64,000 bases of DNA. Origin: Blumeriella jaapii (lineage: Eukaryota > Ascomycota > Leotiomycetes > Helotiales > Drepanopezizaceae). The notes under the pieces are model-generated. The model ran no database searches. It was given only the letters and a program-made list of their open reading frames with translations, and was not told the DNA's origin. Below, one piece after another: positions 21,097 to 32,930 of this stretch (its first letter is position 1; the number at the start of each line of letters is the position of its first letter). The DNA lies in assembly GCA_009599575.1 (NCBI GenBank), contig VWND01000014.1, positions 310,001 to 374,000 on the forward strand, in the 5' to 3' direction. Made by a program: the position numbers and the translations under genes.

Positions 21097-23430
21097 ATAT
21101 TAAAGGCTACGATCGCTAATAATACTTTTTGAAAAGCTAAAATACTTGTATACGTGGAATATATATAGTTTGGCGAAGTTTCGAGCGTCGATATTTTTAT
21201 AATAAAGGATCGAAATAACTTGTTTGGAAAAACGATTTATTATTACGAATACGTTATCGTAACCGTGTTTATTTTTGTTAAAGCTGTAAAAGTTTATTAT
21301 AACGTGCTTTTAAAAGTGGTTAGAAACAAAAAAAAATTAAAAAAAGCCGGGGCGCTTATTTTTTAAAACAAAACTTTTTCGATAAGCGTAGCAGTTGCGA
21401 TAGTATTGTTTTACAAAAGCTGTTATACCTCGTTAATAATATTGGTCCGAAAGCAATTGCGTAATTTTGCGAGCGCTAAAATAAGCGGTGGAAATCTGGT
21501 CGTACACTTTTCGTACAAAAGCCAAACGAAAATAATCGACGTCTGATACTATTAGACGACCGTGATATAACAGCAGGTCGCGTTTAAATATATACGGAAT
21601 ATTATTATCGTCGTTTCTTTTCGTAGCGTTTCGTACAGCTTTTTTTCGAAAAGCCATTAGGCTGCTAATTATGCGATTAGCGTAAAAAATTTAATTAACG
21701 ATACGGAATACGAAAAAGAAATCAGCTATTTTAACGATAAAAACAGCTGTTTCGAAGGCCGTGAAAAATCGAAGTTTTTCAGTCAAAAAGCGGTAGTCGA
21801 TCTGATTTGTTCGGAAAAGGATTTGCAGGCGCTGGATGCGTTTAAAAAAGTTTTAACGGTCGAATTCGTTCGTACGACGTATTAATACGTTAGCCAAAAG
21901 ATTGTGTTTATTTGGTTTATACGTAATAAAAAAGTTGTAATCGGCGAGGAGTTCGGCTTAGCGTGCTTATCGAGCGTTTAAAAGTTTGAAAGTTATAAAA
22001 TACTTTAAAGCTTTGTAATTAATAATAATTTTGATTTAATAAACTGAGCTAGCTAATTTAATACGAAAGTTGCCTAAAGATTTCACGATTGCGAATATTT
22101 TTTTATCGTATACGACGTAGTTTAGCTTTGCGAAGGCTATGGTTTTGCTGAAGTAAGCGATTGAAAGCTAATCGTCGTTATAAAATTGCGAAAGCACAAA
22201 AGCTATTACGCCGTCGGAAGCGTTAGTTTTTAATATATAGAAAAGGTTTTGTTTGTAATATTAAAACTGATGTAATAGTAAAAGCTAATATAAAAAGGTC
22301 GAAATTTTTCTGATATTCAGAAATAAAATTAAAAAAAACGTTAGTTTTAGTTAAATAAACCAAAGGTTTTGCAATTATACCGTAGTTTCGAATGAAACGT
22401 CGGTAAAAATTATAAAAACCAAAAAAGTTTTATATATTTTTTATAATAGTAAAAGGCTTTTAATAAGCGATTACGGAAATCTTTTCTAAATTTATTTTTA
22501 GGCTTTCAATCGAAATAATAAAACTTAAATAACGGGTTTTAATAACGTTAAATTCAGACTTCCGAATATCGGCCTGTAATTTAGCGTCAGCGAGCTTTTG
22601 AAACATTTTGCGAACGTGTATAGCGTATTTTAAAAGGTCGAACGAATAAATAAAAATATTATTCAAATATGCAATGCAAAAATCGTTTAAATAATCGAAA
22701 AAAACGTCGTTTATATAACGTTGGTAAATTGCGGATTTATTAATAAAGCCAAAAAGTAGCATTTTACATTTATAAGCGCCGTAACGCGTACGAAACGTCG
22801 TTAGTTTTTTATTAGCGGGGTTTATTCGAATTTTATAAAAAGTTTAACGAATATCGAATTTCGTAAAAATTCGCGCTTTCGAAAAACGAATAAAAGTCTT
22901 ATCGATGAAAAAAAAAAATTAGCGATTTTTACGAATAATATTATTAAAAGCTCGATAATCGATACAAAAACGCAGTAAACCGTCGGGTTTTTTGGCGAAA
23001 AGCATTAAAACAGCGAAAGGAGCGGTGAAAAGTTCGATAAAACTTTTGTCAAAATTATTTTACAAATAAATTTTAATAATTTCGAACTTTAAAATCGATA
23101 TTTTATATAAAAAAATGTATTTCAGCTTTTTTTTACTTATAATAAGCTCGATTTTATAATCGTAAAGCCGGTAAAAGGCTAGTTCGTTACTGGCGGCTTT
23201 AAAAAACACGTGTTCGAGGTTTTTGTACTTCGAGGAAAAAAATTCGAAAAAAGATTTATTCGAAATTAGCTTTGCTAAGCTGGTTAAAAAAATCGAAATC
23301 GATATTTCGTTGGTTCTGAAACGTTCGAAAAAATTGTAAAATTGGGTTTTAAAAAAAGTATTATACGTAAGATCGTCTAGTATTCTGTCGATTTTATATA
23401 AAAAAGTTGAAAACATTTCAACTGCTTTTT
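21097..23430 (-). pseudogene. pol: E1-B pol remnant: RT, RNase H, integrase N-terminal half
   Basis: RT starts near 23416 (MFSTFLYKIDRIL), continues through the palm region and has YLNN instead of YLDD (about 22670). The thumb region follows (FQKLADAKLQADIRKSEFNV, to 22460). RNase H lies at about 22250..21880. The integrase zinc domain (FKRDLLLYHGRLIV, ISTAYFSARKTTQLL-like) covers 21657..21433, and the DDE core runs to the break at 21097 just after the SDR segment. Stops and G-to-A changes are dense. Confidence 0.88.
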
Positions 23431-23486
23431 TTCGGAAAATCAGCTTGAAAGCGTGTGCAGTAATTTGGCAGATGGAAATTAAATAA

Positions 23487-23491
23487 GCAGT
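23487..23491 (+). other. Target-site duplication GCAGT (left) of E1-C
   Basis: GCAGT precedes the E1-C LTR and recurs at 41187..41191 directly after its 3' LTR. The two flanks together restore the continuous E1-B linker, as seen in E1-D near 45985. Confidence 0.92.
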
Positions 23492-23761
23492 TGTGACGAT
23501 TCACTCTGTTGCCACCTCTCGTGTCACCTTAGCAACTACGTATAGCTGCAAGCTCTCTGGTCTTTTGGTGGGTCTTCCTATCAACTGTGGAAATTATTCA
23601 TATATATAAGGCTTTTTTTTTTTAGCAACTTCTGCCTTTTGCAATTGTTGATTTTAAATGAATATTTTTGTTACAAAACCAAAGGCTCGTTTTTTTATAT
23701 TATGTAAATACGGCGACCAATTGACTGATCTTTTAGCCTTTCGATTAATTAAATCGTTATA
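23492..23761 (+). repeat. E1-C 5' LTR
   Basis: This 270 bp LTR begins TGTGACGATTCACTC and ends ATCGTTATA (CA to TA). It belongs to the GTTGCCACCTC subtype shared with E1-B and E1-G. A poly-T block replaces the CTCTCCCC seen in less mutated LTRs. Confidence 0.94.
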
Positions 23762-24099
23762 TTATTAATAATTTTTTCTACGCTGGCGACGGCGTAAATT
23801 ATTTTTTCTTTCGAATTTCTTACGGATTATACCAAAATGATCGACCGGTCGTAAAAAAGCTTATTTTCGTATTTTGCGAAAAATGGCTTTTGTTTAACGA
23901 TTTCTTTTTTAGCAAAGCTTTTCAACTTCTGCTATTATATCTTAATTTTTTTTTTAATCAACGAAAAAGCAGCCTCCCCCAAAAGCTTTTTTTTTTAAAA
24001 AACAGTCCTTTCTCCGAGGAAAAAAAAACAAAAGAAAAGGCAAAGCGTTCACTATTTCGTTTGCCACTTTTTTTTTGCAGCTTAGCGCTGAAAGCATTT

Positions 24100-25340
24100 A
24101 ATTAAAACTTTTGCAAAATCAATTGAAAAAAGCGCAAAAGCGTGAACGATAATTCTTGGAAATTATACGACTGCGACAGATCTTTTAATCAAAGCGTTTG
24201 ATAGAATTTATCGAACGTGCTTTTGCTAGTCGCGAATCTGCTGTTTTTTTTCGCAACGTTTTATTTCAATTAATAAACGCTGCAAACCAATTTTTACGCT
24301 TTTCGCGAACTTTTTTTGGATTTTTTTTTAACGGCCAAGATTTTAACGCGCTTTTTGAACGCTATGGTTTTTATTTATTTATTAATTTCCGATTAGCTCG
24401 TATAAAGCGCGTTTCGAACTTTGAGTTTAAGCTAAATAATAGTAAAAATTATAAAACACGCTATTAGAAAATTAAAGTTTTCGATAATTTCGAATTTTAC
24501 TACGATTATTTCGTTGGCGATCGATTTCGTAAGAATTATATATTCGATTAAATCGAAGGCGTAGCAAGAAAGTTTTTTACTTCGCGTATTTTGAACCGTT
24601 CCGACCGTACTTTTTCCGAAGAATTAATGAAAAAAATCGCCGATTTTCTGGCCGACTTTTTAAACGTTTAAAAGGCCGAAAACGAGTTTAAAATATTTGC
24701 AATAAATACGTACGACGATTTTTAGCGCTTTTATTTGCGATTTTTTATTTTCGCAGCAAACGCTTAAATACGAACCGATAAACAGCTTCGAAACGCTTTC
24801 CGCGACAAAATACCGAGGCGTTTACGAGAAAAGCTGCATTTGAAATAAGCGCGTATAACGATTTTTAAAAATTAGCTTACCGCCGTCCGATAAAAAAAAC
24901 AAAATTAATTGGCTGAACGAATTTTATACGCGAATCGCTTTTCAACCAAATTTATTATTTATTAAAATAATAGGTTTTTAATCAAAACGTATTACGAATC
25001 AAATCGTACGTACGAAAATCGTTTAAATGCTTTACAGGCTTTTTTTTAGTCTTTTTTTTGTTTTTTTTTTTTTTTTTACGTCAGAACGCCCTTTTTAGCG
25101 TTTTTTCTTTTCGATCGGACCAACGATAACGTTCGTTTTTTATTTTATATCAGAAGGTTCGAAGCTAATTTGCACGATTTTTTACGGGCCGATCTTCGGT
25201 TTTATTTAAAAGCCTTTTTAGGCTGGTAAATGTAAACAAGGTCGAACCGGCCGAAGATTCGCCTTCTGATAGTGGTAATGAAAACGAAAACCTTTTTCCA
25301 GACGACTTTTAAAACGCATACGAGAAAGTTGAAGCTTTCG
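24100..25340 (+). pseudogene. gag: E1-C gag remnant
   Basis: The plus-strand frame at 24198..24467 (MIEFIERAFASRE...) followed by frames to about 25330 gives a helical capsid-like protein. Key segments are LFERYGFYLF, NFRLARIKRVSNFEFKLNNS, DRFRKNYIFD (24520) and a DNVRFLFYIRRFEANLHDFLRA segment (25120..25190). I infer Gag from position (between 5' LTR and protease) and from length (about 410 codons). No CCHC zinc knuckle is visible. RIP stops break it repeatedly. The true start may be up to 250 bases upstream. Confidence 0.72.
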
Positions 25341-25389
25341 CCAGTCGGAAAAACGCCCAGGCCTAAGCAAAGTTTTTTTTTTAGGCGTA

Positions 25390-25581
25390 TTGCGCGATAT
25401 GCGTTATTTTAACGTTCGAAAGCTTTTTGATAGCGATTTATTAACAATTCCCGTTATATTTATTAAAAATGGCTTTTCGTATAAAATAAAAGCGCTCGCC
25501 GATTTTGGAACGAACGGTTATACGTTGATCGATTCGGCGCTGATCAAGTTTTTTTTTTTTTTTTTAAAATCTTTGATTTAA
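25390..25581 (+). pseudogene. pol: E1-C retropepsin-like protease remnant
   Basis: A 63-codon open stretch reads LLTIPVIFIKNGFSYKIKAL and then ADFGTNGYTLIDSALI. The last part is the active-site region of a retroviral-type aspartic protease, with the DSG triad changed to DFG at 25501..25509 (TCT to TTT). The upstream LTIPVIF and downstream TLIDSA strands are typical for the fold. Function would be maturation of Gag-Pol; loss of the nucleophile-supporting Ser makes it inactive or impaired. Confidence 0.82.
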
Positions 25582-26325
25582 TTTTTTTCGGCTTTTTTTT
25601 TTGTAAAAAGGTATAATAAAGCTTGTGGCTATTTAATTATATATTTTACGTTTTTTAATTTTATTATTGATAATCGAATATAATCGTTTATTTCTTTTTT
25701 AATTATTAACCTCGGAAATTATAGTATGATTTTAGAAAAAGCTTGGTTGGCCGAATATCAAGTTTTATTAAACTGTAATAAACGCAAACTTTATTAGCCG
25801 AAGTCTTATTTTTCTACAGCTTTTTACGCTTATTGTATTAAAGTTTTTTATTTGCATTTCCGAAAGATTTAATTTCGCCATTAAAACGACGCTATAAAAC
25901 GTGATAAAAACTTCGACCAATTGTGGCAGGCCTACGACGCTGTGCGGAGCGCGAAAAAATCGAATTTTATTCGCGGTGTTAATTTCGATGTCGACGCCAG
26001 TGGGATAATACAAGAAATTATACTATTACTTTTCCAGGCTGACGATTTCTTTTTTATTATTTTTTTTTTCTTTTTTTTTTTTTTTTTTTTTTTTAAAAAC
26101 AGCTTTTTCGTTCCACGAAGAACAGTTATATTAAAAACCGAAAAAAAACCTTCGCCGCGATAGCCTTTTAGTTTAATATAATCGATAATTTAGATAAGCT
26201 ATTTTCTGAATCTTTTAAACGACCAGTTCGAAAACGAGTTTTTTAATCTACTGCTTATTCAATTTCTATCTGTCAGATTATTATATACGTTTTTAAGCTG
26301 ATTTTTAAAAAAGAAACAGTTAAAG
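25582..26325 (+). pseudogene. pol: E1-C linker between protease and RT
   Basis: Coding remnant (open 25921..26163: AYDAVRSAKKSNFIRGVNFD, later VPRRTVILKTEKKPSP) that joins protease to RT. It contains a 33 bp near-palindrome in frame (25969..26001) and then a 24-base T run at about 26062..26093 derived from a Ser/Phe codon tract. No enzymatic motif. Confidence 0.65.
25969..26001 (+). repeat. 33 bp near-palindrome, E1-C
   Basis: E1-locus copy, read IRGVNFDVDAS in the linker frame. Confidence 0.85.
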
Positions 26326-27249
26326 TGTTTTTAATTTTTTTGTACGAGATCGACAGAATATTAAACGATTTTACGTATAATATTTTTTTTAAAATTTAAT
26401 TTTATAGTTTTTTCGAACGTTTCAGAACGAACGAAATATCGATTTCGACCTTTTTAATTAGCTTAGCGGAGCTAATTTCGAATAAACTTTTTTTCGAATT
26501 TTTTTCTCCGGAATATAAAGATTTCGAACACGTGTTTTTTAAAGCCGCCAGCAACGAGCTAGCTTTTTACCGGTTTTACGACCATAAAATCGAGCTTATT
26601 ATAAGTGAGAAAAAGCTGAAATATATTTTTTTGTATAAAATGTCGATTCCAAAGCTCGAGATTGTTAAGATTTATTTGCAAAATAATTTTAATAAAAGTT
26701 TTATCGAATTTTTTACCGCTTTTTTCGCTGTTTTAGTGCTTTTCGTTAAAAAACCCGACGGTTTATTGCGTTTTTGTATCGATTATCGAGCTTTTAATAA
26801 TATTATTCGTAAGGATTGCTATTTTTTTTTTTTTATCGATAAGATTTTTGTTCGTTTTTCGAAAGCGCGAATTTTTACGAAGCTCGATATTCGTTAAGCT
26901 TTTTATAAAATTCGAATGGATTCCGCTAGTAAAAAACTGACGACGTTTCGTACGCGTTACGGCGCTTATAAATGCAAGATGTTATCTTTTGGTTTTATTA
27001 ATGGATTCGCAATTTATTAACGTTATATGAACGACGTTTTTTTCGATTATTTAAACGATTTTTGCATTGTATATTTGAATAATATTTTTATTTATTCGTT
27101 CGATTTTTTAAAATACGTTATATACGTTCGCAAGGTGTTTCAAAAGTTCGCTGACGCTGAATTACAGGCCGATATTCGGAAATCTGAATTTAACGTTATT
27201 CGGATCCGTTATTTAGATTTTATTATTTCGATTAAAAGTTTGAAAATAG
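26326..27249 (+). pseudogene. pol: E1-C reverse transcriptase remnant
   Basis: RT fingers and palm are readable: KKPDGLLRFCIDYRAFNNIIRKD, then ARIFTKLDIR (26880). The catalytic box is YLNN at 27072..27083. The thumb start FQKFADAELQADIRKSEFNV (27140..27200) leads to the break at 27249 where E2 copy 2 is inserted. Downstream coding resumes at 38528 (KVSVVAYW-like). All Asp loss is by G-to-A change. Confidence 0.9.
27246..27249 (+). other. Target-site duplication ATAG (left) of E2 copy 2
   Basis: ATAG abuts the E2 5' LTR and recurs at 38524..38527 directly after the 3' LTR. Joining the flanks gives AAAATAGATTTAAAAAAAG, collinear with E1-A at 1265..1282. Confidence 0.9.
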
Positions 27250-27516
27250 TGTAAAACGGTGATACCTTGTATTAATAGAAGTTGGTAGTTTTAGCTAAGG
27301 TCGAGGCATGGACCCCTCCGAAACCCTCTGCCATTGACTACCTTTAACAGATATAAAAGCAAAGCACCCCTTTAAATAGTACCATAAGCACGCAGTCCAA
27401 TTCATATTTTTACTTATTCTTCTTTTCCTTTTTTCAGTTTCTTCTAGGGATTCCTTAAACTATTTTATCTACCGATATATGGCCGTATTAATCTGGTTTT
27501 CCTACCTACTTTTATA
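27250..27516 (+). repeat. E2 copy 2 5' LTR
   Basis: This 267 bp LTR starts TGTAAAACGG and ends TACTTTTATA (CA to TA). The middle keeps the GGACCCCTCCGAAACCCTC block little changed. Confidence 0.94.
27352..27359 (+). promoter_or_regulatory. Putative TATA box of E2 LTR
   Basis: TATAAAAG at this position recurs at 38358..38365 in the 3' LTR and as TATAAGAG in copy 1. It is the likely pol II promoter core of the element. Confidence 0.55.
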
Positions 27517-28230
27517 TTTAATAACCTACGCAAAAATTCAAACTTCGATGTTTCGTTTTTATATATTCGCCGATGCATTTTTTAAATTTATAATTAAAAT
27601 CGACTTCGATATTTCGCCACTACGGCTTAAAAAACTTCTCATATGGTATTATTCGCAGCTGCATCATATAAAAGACCTTTAATAGCTTTTTCTATCTTAC
27701 GCATAGTTATTGAATTACAAAAATACAATATATCTTAAAAACGTTTAAAATTACGGTCAAACAATCCTGAACCGTGCGAAGTTTAAAATTCGAAAATCGC
27801 TTTTTTGTTTAAAAATAACAAATCGAATATTAATTTATACGCTTCGACCGCTGCGCTCGGCCCTTCTGAACTAAATCTTTTTTGGTCAAACGCCTGGCGA
27901 AAACTCAACTTTCTAATCTTACGCTTTATAATTATAACAATTACAATTTGCAACTTTTTATTAGAAATAATAAAAAAATAGCTGTACGTGCATTGGCCTG
28001 AGCCACGAAATATCGAAACCGTAGATCATATAGCAATATTATATCAATTTAATTAATTTATTAAAAAACAAATTCTTCGATATATTATCTAAATGTTTGG
28101 ACGCAACCTTATTTCATTTAATTCCTTCAGAAAACACAAAAACTTTCTTAATAGCTCCTTTATTAAAAACGATTTTTTTATATTAAAAACTTACAATCTG
28201 CAACTTCAAAAAACATTTATTTATCTAATT
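27517..28230 (+). other. E2 copy 2 leader
   Basis: Leader between LTR and gag; no primer-binding site recognised. The short open frame 27479..27682 crosses the LTR boundary and is not supported as a gene. Confidence 0.6.
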
Positions 28231-30300
28231 CAAACCCTACTAATACTTTCGCTAACATCATAAACAACGACGCTCTTCGTTTTCTTATGCGAGGCCGTAT
28301 GCCCTTCCCTGGCTTTTTTAATACATCCTTATTTAATAGCGCTAATATTACCGATTTTATCGAAAAATATAAAAAAAACCTGTAAGAATTTCGAAATCTT
28401 TGAAACTGAAATATTCGATAAACTTCTTCGCTATTATAACCTAACCATTAAAAATATTATCAAATCGATAAATAAATAAAAGGTTATTAAAGCTCGAAAC
28501 TAGCGTAAGCTAATTAAAATTTTAAAATCGGAATTCCGAAACTACGATCGCCAGCAAATTCGCGATATTATCGCTTTTTTTAAATAGTTTATTATAATAA
28601 CTCGCCAAGCCAAAAAACTCAAAATCTATTATCGTATTTATACGAAAGTTTCTAACGTTTTCGTTAATAAAAAAATCCTAAGCGAAATTAAACAAAAAAA
28701 ATTGTTTTTATTTAGCTTTCCAACTAATATTCGCAACAAAACCATTAAGCATTTTAAAATTAATAAGCAAAACCTTAAAACCTTCGATTAATATTTCAAA
28801 TTTATAAAATTCGTTTTTAAACAAAACCAAAGCGAACGTATTATTAAAGTTATAAATCAAAAGAAATTTCTATTTCCTATTTACAAAAAAACGTAAAAGC
28901 TTTAATATAAAAATATGCCTAACCATTAAAAATTACCGAAATCGCTAAAAAACAATCAATTATTATATTATTTAATCGTTCTGCAAAACTTATTAACTTG
29001 GAAAAACTTAACAAAAATATCGAAACTTTCGTGTTAAAATTTACCGATATTAAAATTCAAAAATTTTAAAACAAAATCGAAAGTTTTATGCAACAGCAAA
29101 AAAAACTTTTTTACGTTAACTCGAATAACGAAAACGATTAAAATAGCTTTTACAACAACTATTCCTTTTAAAATGCGCGAAGCGATTAGCTTCGCTAAGC
29201 TATCGTAAAAGTAATAGCTGCCCAATAGCAACCTTCTCGTATTAACGATCAAAATCAGCGAAATACTAATTATAATAACGATTATCAAAAGAAAAAAAAA
29301 AACCAACGCGAAAACCAAAATCGCGGCTATTAAAATAATAAAAATAATTATTAAAACAGATTTCGTAGCCTTAAATATAAATTTTATAATAATAAAGAAA
29401 TTTATTGCGAAAAATCTTATATTCGCTCAGAATACAAAGTATTTAATTTTTATATAAATAATAATATTTATTATATTAACAAATATAAAACGATTTGCTT
29501 CGGACCGACGAAAGCAGAAATAAACCTTTTTAACAAAATTAAAAACCAAAGCTAATTAAATATTATTCGCTTAAAAATAAAAGGTACGAAATGGAACGAT
29601 TGTTTAAAAAACAAAAAAAATGCAAAAACGATCTTTATTAATAAAAAAAAAAACATCTCCGAAAGCGTATTAATTAAAAAAAAAACCTTTATCTTAAATA
29701 TAAATAAAATTCAAATATATAAATAAAAAATAAATATATATATTTCCAATGCAAATATCGCATCTGCAAATATTATAGCTGCATAATTAAATCAGCGAAT
29801 CACAAAAAAGCAAAATGCTTCTGTCTTATTCGCTAAACCGACTAATATAAAAAAAAACGTTAGAATCGAAAAAAAAAAAAATTTTGAAATTCGAAAAAAA
29901 ACCGATAAAATTATTAAAAAAACGCTTATAATAAAAAAAATTAACGACGATATAAACGATATCGACACCGACATCCCGATTCAAATTATTTAGAAAATCT
30001 CAATTTCTAAACGCTTATTATTAATACGAAGCGAAAAATAAATCGATAAATATATCAGCTCCGAAGCCGTCGACGAAGCTATTAAAAAAATCATAAAACA
30101 AAAAATTAAATTAAAATTCAACGATTTATTTAGCATAAAAAAGAAATTCGATAAAGTTATTAATAAACAAATCCTTATATTAAAAAAAAACGAAAAGATT
30201 AAAATCATCCGAAAAAAAAACGATTTTAAATTAAAAAAAAACCAAAAGGAAATTTACAACACCGCAATCAATTTAGCCGATAAAAAAAAATTCTCGGAAA
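28231..30300 (+). pseudogene. gag: E2 copy 2 gag and nucleocapsid remnant
   Basis: Frames give FLMRGRMPFPGF, then NSANITDFIEKYKK, ETEIFDKLLRYYNL and FRNYDRQQIRDII, a helical capsid-type Gag domain (about 28280..28800). A continuation runs to about 29,350. A poorly preserved Cys-bearing stretch around 29,400..29,520 includes CFGPTKAEI on one frame and probably derives from the nucleocapsid/zinc-knuckle zone. Then a charged linker continues to the protease. Long minus-strand open frames at 29034, 29792 and 29990 are shadows. Stops are all of the C-to-T or G-to-A type. Confidence 0.78.
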
Positions 30301-30700
30301 AAATCAGCCTTTTGGCTTTTGTTATAAAAACCCAAAAGTTAAAACGACGAAACTGCTTCTATACGGCTATAAAAGCATTAAAAATAAAAATAATACTTAA
30401 AAAAAATACGACCGCTTTCGTTCTACTCGATAATAAAGCCGAAATCAATTATATAAACCAGAAAACGGCAAAAGCCAATAATATCCCGATTATTACCGAT
30501 AAACGAATAATTTATACGATCGTTAATAAAAATATTATTAAATTCGACGGAATTATACGAAATATTAAAATCGACGTTAAAAATATTATTATTTATAAAA
30601 ACTTTTTAATAATAAAAAAATACTTTTATCCTATTATTTTTAAAATGTCTTAAATCTTGGAAAATCTCGTTAATTTCAAATACACCGAGAACGGCCAAAT
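30301..30700 (+). pseudogene. pol: E2 copy 2 retropepsin-like protease remnant
   Basis: An open frame of 113 codons (30312..30653) contains TTAFVLLDNKAEINYINQKTAKAN. This is the active-site loop and following strand of a retropepsin, with the expected DSG reading DNK at 30429..30437. The second half (FDGIIRNIKIDVKNIIIYKNFLII, ending YPIIFKM) corresponds to the second lobe with its G-M/W end. It would process Gag-Pol; the active site is destroyed. Confidence 0.82.
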
Positions 30701-31429
30701 AAAAATCTTTTTCTGAAACTGAAACCGATTTTTTTAAAATTAAATTATCGTCGCCGGCGATAAAATCTCTTTAATCGACGTTTTATCGAGAAACGAATAG
30801 CCGACTTTGATTCCAAAACAAACGCTGAGTTTTAATAAAACCTGGAAAATATTCGGCTAAAAGCATTCACGTTATTAATCGAAATAACACCGCGAATAAA
30901 ATTGGCCAATATTAATATTTTTAATTATTAATTCGGAAATAAAAGTTTCGAAAATTTCGTTTTCGTATTAAACAAACCCGATTTATATACTCTACCTTTT
31001 TGTATTAATATCAGCATTTTTTACAAGCGCAAAACTAATAAAATACGATTCGTAAACTTTAGCGAATCCGATAGAAATATTCCCGAAGATTAACGATTGA
31101 TTTGAAAAAAATAAAACAACAAAACCATTTTAACCAATTATTAGCGAGCTCGAAAAACTTATTACCGGCCGATTTTCCAACTTATTATTTAACAGCCGAT
31201 TTATAAAAAAACGATTTGATAACTTAGCAATCGGAACCCAATTTTTGCCAAAAGAAAAAAAGATTTTATACAAAGTTTTACGCAATCGAAAAAAAATTAT
31301 AATTTTCGATTTCACCGAAATAAACCAATTCAGCTTTAACGTTACGTTCTATATCGATATCAAAACCGTATTTTACGAAGTCTGGCAAAAAAAAACCTTT
31401 TTAATTCCTAAAACTTTTTAAAACAAAAT
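30701..31429 (+). pseudogene. pol: E2 copy 2 linker between protease and RT
   Basis: Coding remnant with an NFVFVLNKPDLYTLPF segment (about 30950..31000). It carries a 33 bp near-palindrome at 30865..30897 in frame (AFTLLIEITPRI). Confidence 0.65.
30865..30897 (+). repeat. 33 bp near-palindrome, E2 copy 2, locus 3
   Basis: Arms ATTCACGTTATTA and AACACCGCGAAT-type; read FTLLIEITPRI. Confidence 0.87.
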
Positions 31430-32200
31430 AATCGAAATGTTAAAAAAACGAATCAAACAAAAAATCCTCGAATTTTGCCACGGCCTATATAAAAACAAAT
31501 AATTTATCGTTGCGAAAAAAAAGAAAAGCATTTACAAACTTATTATCGCAATCGTCGAAATAAATAAAATAACGATACGAAACGCTAACGTACCACTTAA
31601 CGTCGATTAATTTTCAAACGAATTCGCAAAACTAACGATCGCTTCTCTTCTCGATTTGTTTTTCGGCTACGACTATTTAATGCTTAATCTACGATTTCGA
31701 AATATAACGGTAATTCAAATTCTAATCGGTCTACTGCGCATAACGAAAATACTTATAAAAGCTACTAATTTAATCGCTTAATTCGTAAAAATCGTATACA
31801 AAATCCTTATAATTTGCATTCCTGATATTGCCCTTTTTTACGTTAACGATGTTAAAATAAAAAACCCTAAATTATATTATAATAATAAAAAAATCTTTTC
31901 TGAAATTCGACGCTATATAATAAAACATATTTAAAACATCGACAAAATTATAATTTGCTTCGAAAAAGCCAAAGCTATTATTGGCCTTTGATTAAAATTC
32001 TGCATGCCCGAAATAAATATCGTTAATTATATAATTAATAGCGTTAGCCGCTATTTTTAACGAAAAAAAATTAAAAAAATTTAAAAAAATCTGCGAATAA
32101 AAAAAATACGAAAATATTATCGAAACCAAAACTTTTATTAGCGTTATAATTTACTACCGCAATTAAATTAAAAACTTTTTTTAAAAAACTGTATTTATTT
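31430..32200 (+). pseudogene. pol: E2 copy 2 reverse transcriptase remnant
   Basis: The frame gives FIVAKKKKSIYKLIIAIVEIN (fingers), NVDEFSNEFA and the palm (ASLLDLFFGYDYLML, first catalytic Asp region). Then come IGLLRITKILIKATNLIAQFV (equivalent to the LPFGLxNAPxTFQ block) and the catalytic box FYVND (YVND at 31839..31850, one Asp lost). Next is FCMPEINIVNYI (thumb). This is a retrotransposon type common in Pezizomycotina with VDD rather than YLDD before the RIP changes. Numerous stops. Confidence 0.88.
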
Positions 32201-32819
32201 ACGCTACGATAAAAAAAAAAATCGATTTCGTTTGAAAAAAAAAACAAAACAAAACCATAAAAGTTTTTAAAAACGACTTTTTATCGGCCCTATCGCTTAT
32301 GCGGATCGATTATAGCCCAGACGCAAAAAAAATCATTTTAATTATCGACGCCAATATTTTCGGTTAGGAAATTGTATTACAACAAATCGATAAAAATAAA
32401 AAACGGTATTTTTCACGATTCGAAAGCGGCTTATAATCCTCCGCTAAAGCACGCTACGATGCTATCAAACGAAAATATCGAAGCGCTTTTAAAATAATAA
32501 AAAAAATAAAAAGCGAATTATACGGCGTGCATTTTATTTTGAAAACAAACGTAAAAATTTTTGTCGATTAATTAAATAAAAAAGTTAATAATTTATTAAA
32601 AACGCTCGTTATTAATTAAATAGCCTGGATACGACTTATAAACTTCGAAATCAAACATATTAAAAAAACAACTAATATAACGGCAAACGACTTTTTCAAA
32701 CGAAAACGTTTTTATCCGTTTAATTTCGCTGAAAAAAGCGAACAAAATATTAACGAATAAATTGCTAACGAAATCGGCTGCTTCGTTATCTACGCCCTAA
32801 GTTTTATAAAATCAAAACC

Positions 32820-32852
32820 ATTCGCGTTGCTATTTCGGTTAGCACCGCGAAT
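32820..32852 (+). repeat. 33 bp near-palindrome, E2 copy 2, locus 1
   Basis: Arms ATTCGCGTTGCTA and TAGCACCGCGAAT; read FALLFRLAPRI. Confidence 0.9.
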
Positions 32853-32882
32853 AAAAAACATTAATTTTCGGGCCGAAAAAGT

Positions 32883-32915
32883 ATTCGCGTTATTATTTCG
32901 GCTAGCACCGCGAAT
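32883..32915 (+). repeat. 33 bp near-palindrome, E2 copy 2, locus 2
   Basis: Arms ATTCGCGTTATTA and TAGCACCGCGAAT; read FALLFRLAPRI, 63 bases after locus 1 and in the same phase. Confidence 0.9.
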
Positions 32916-32930
32916 AAATTTGACCGAAAA

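Larger units (their letters stand above)
21097..23491 (-). mobile_element. E1-B segment 1 (RT to integrase), split by E2 copy 1 and E1-C
   Basis: This is the central part of minus-strand element E1-B. On the right it breaks at GCAGT (23487..23491), where E1-C is inserted, and resumes at 41192. On the left it breaks at 21096, where E2 copy 1 is inserted in the integrase core. Its chromodomain and 3' LTR should lie left of the window. Confidence 0.92.
32201..32930 (+). pseudogene. pol: E2 copy 2 RNase H and linker with two palindromes
   Basis: RNase H is recognised by the DANIF segment (near 32350, equivalent to the catalytic ETDAS/VDAS), ARYDAIKRKYRSAFKIIKKIKSELYGVHFILKT, and the LNKKVNNLLKTLVIN region. 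A linker then leads toward integrase. It holds two 33 bp near-palindromes (32820..32852 and 32883..32915), each read as FALLFRLAPRI in one frame (open 32827..33057). Confidence 0.82.

Noticed and set aside
26050..26095. Long T run as a possible retroposon tail
   Set aside because: It lies inside the E1 linker frame and is present, with variants, in all E1 copies; it derives from Ser/Phe codons.
29034..30208. Hydrophobic minus-strand ORFs
   Set aside because: Same antisense effect in E2 copy 2.
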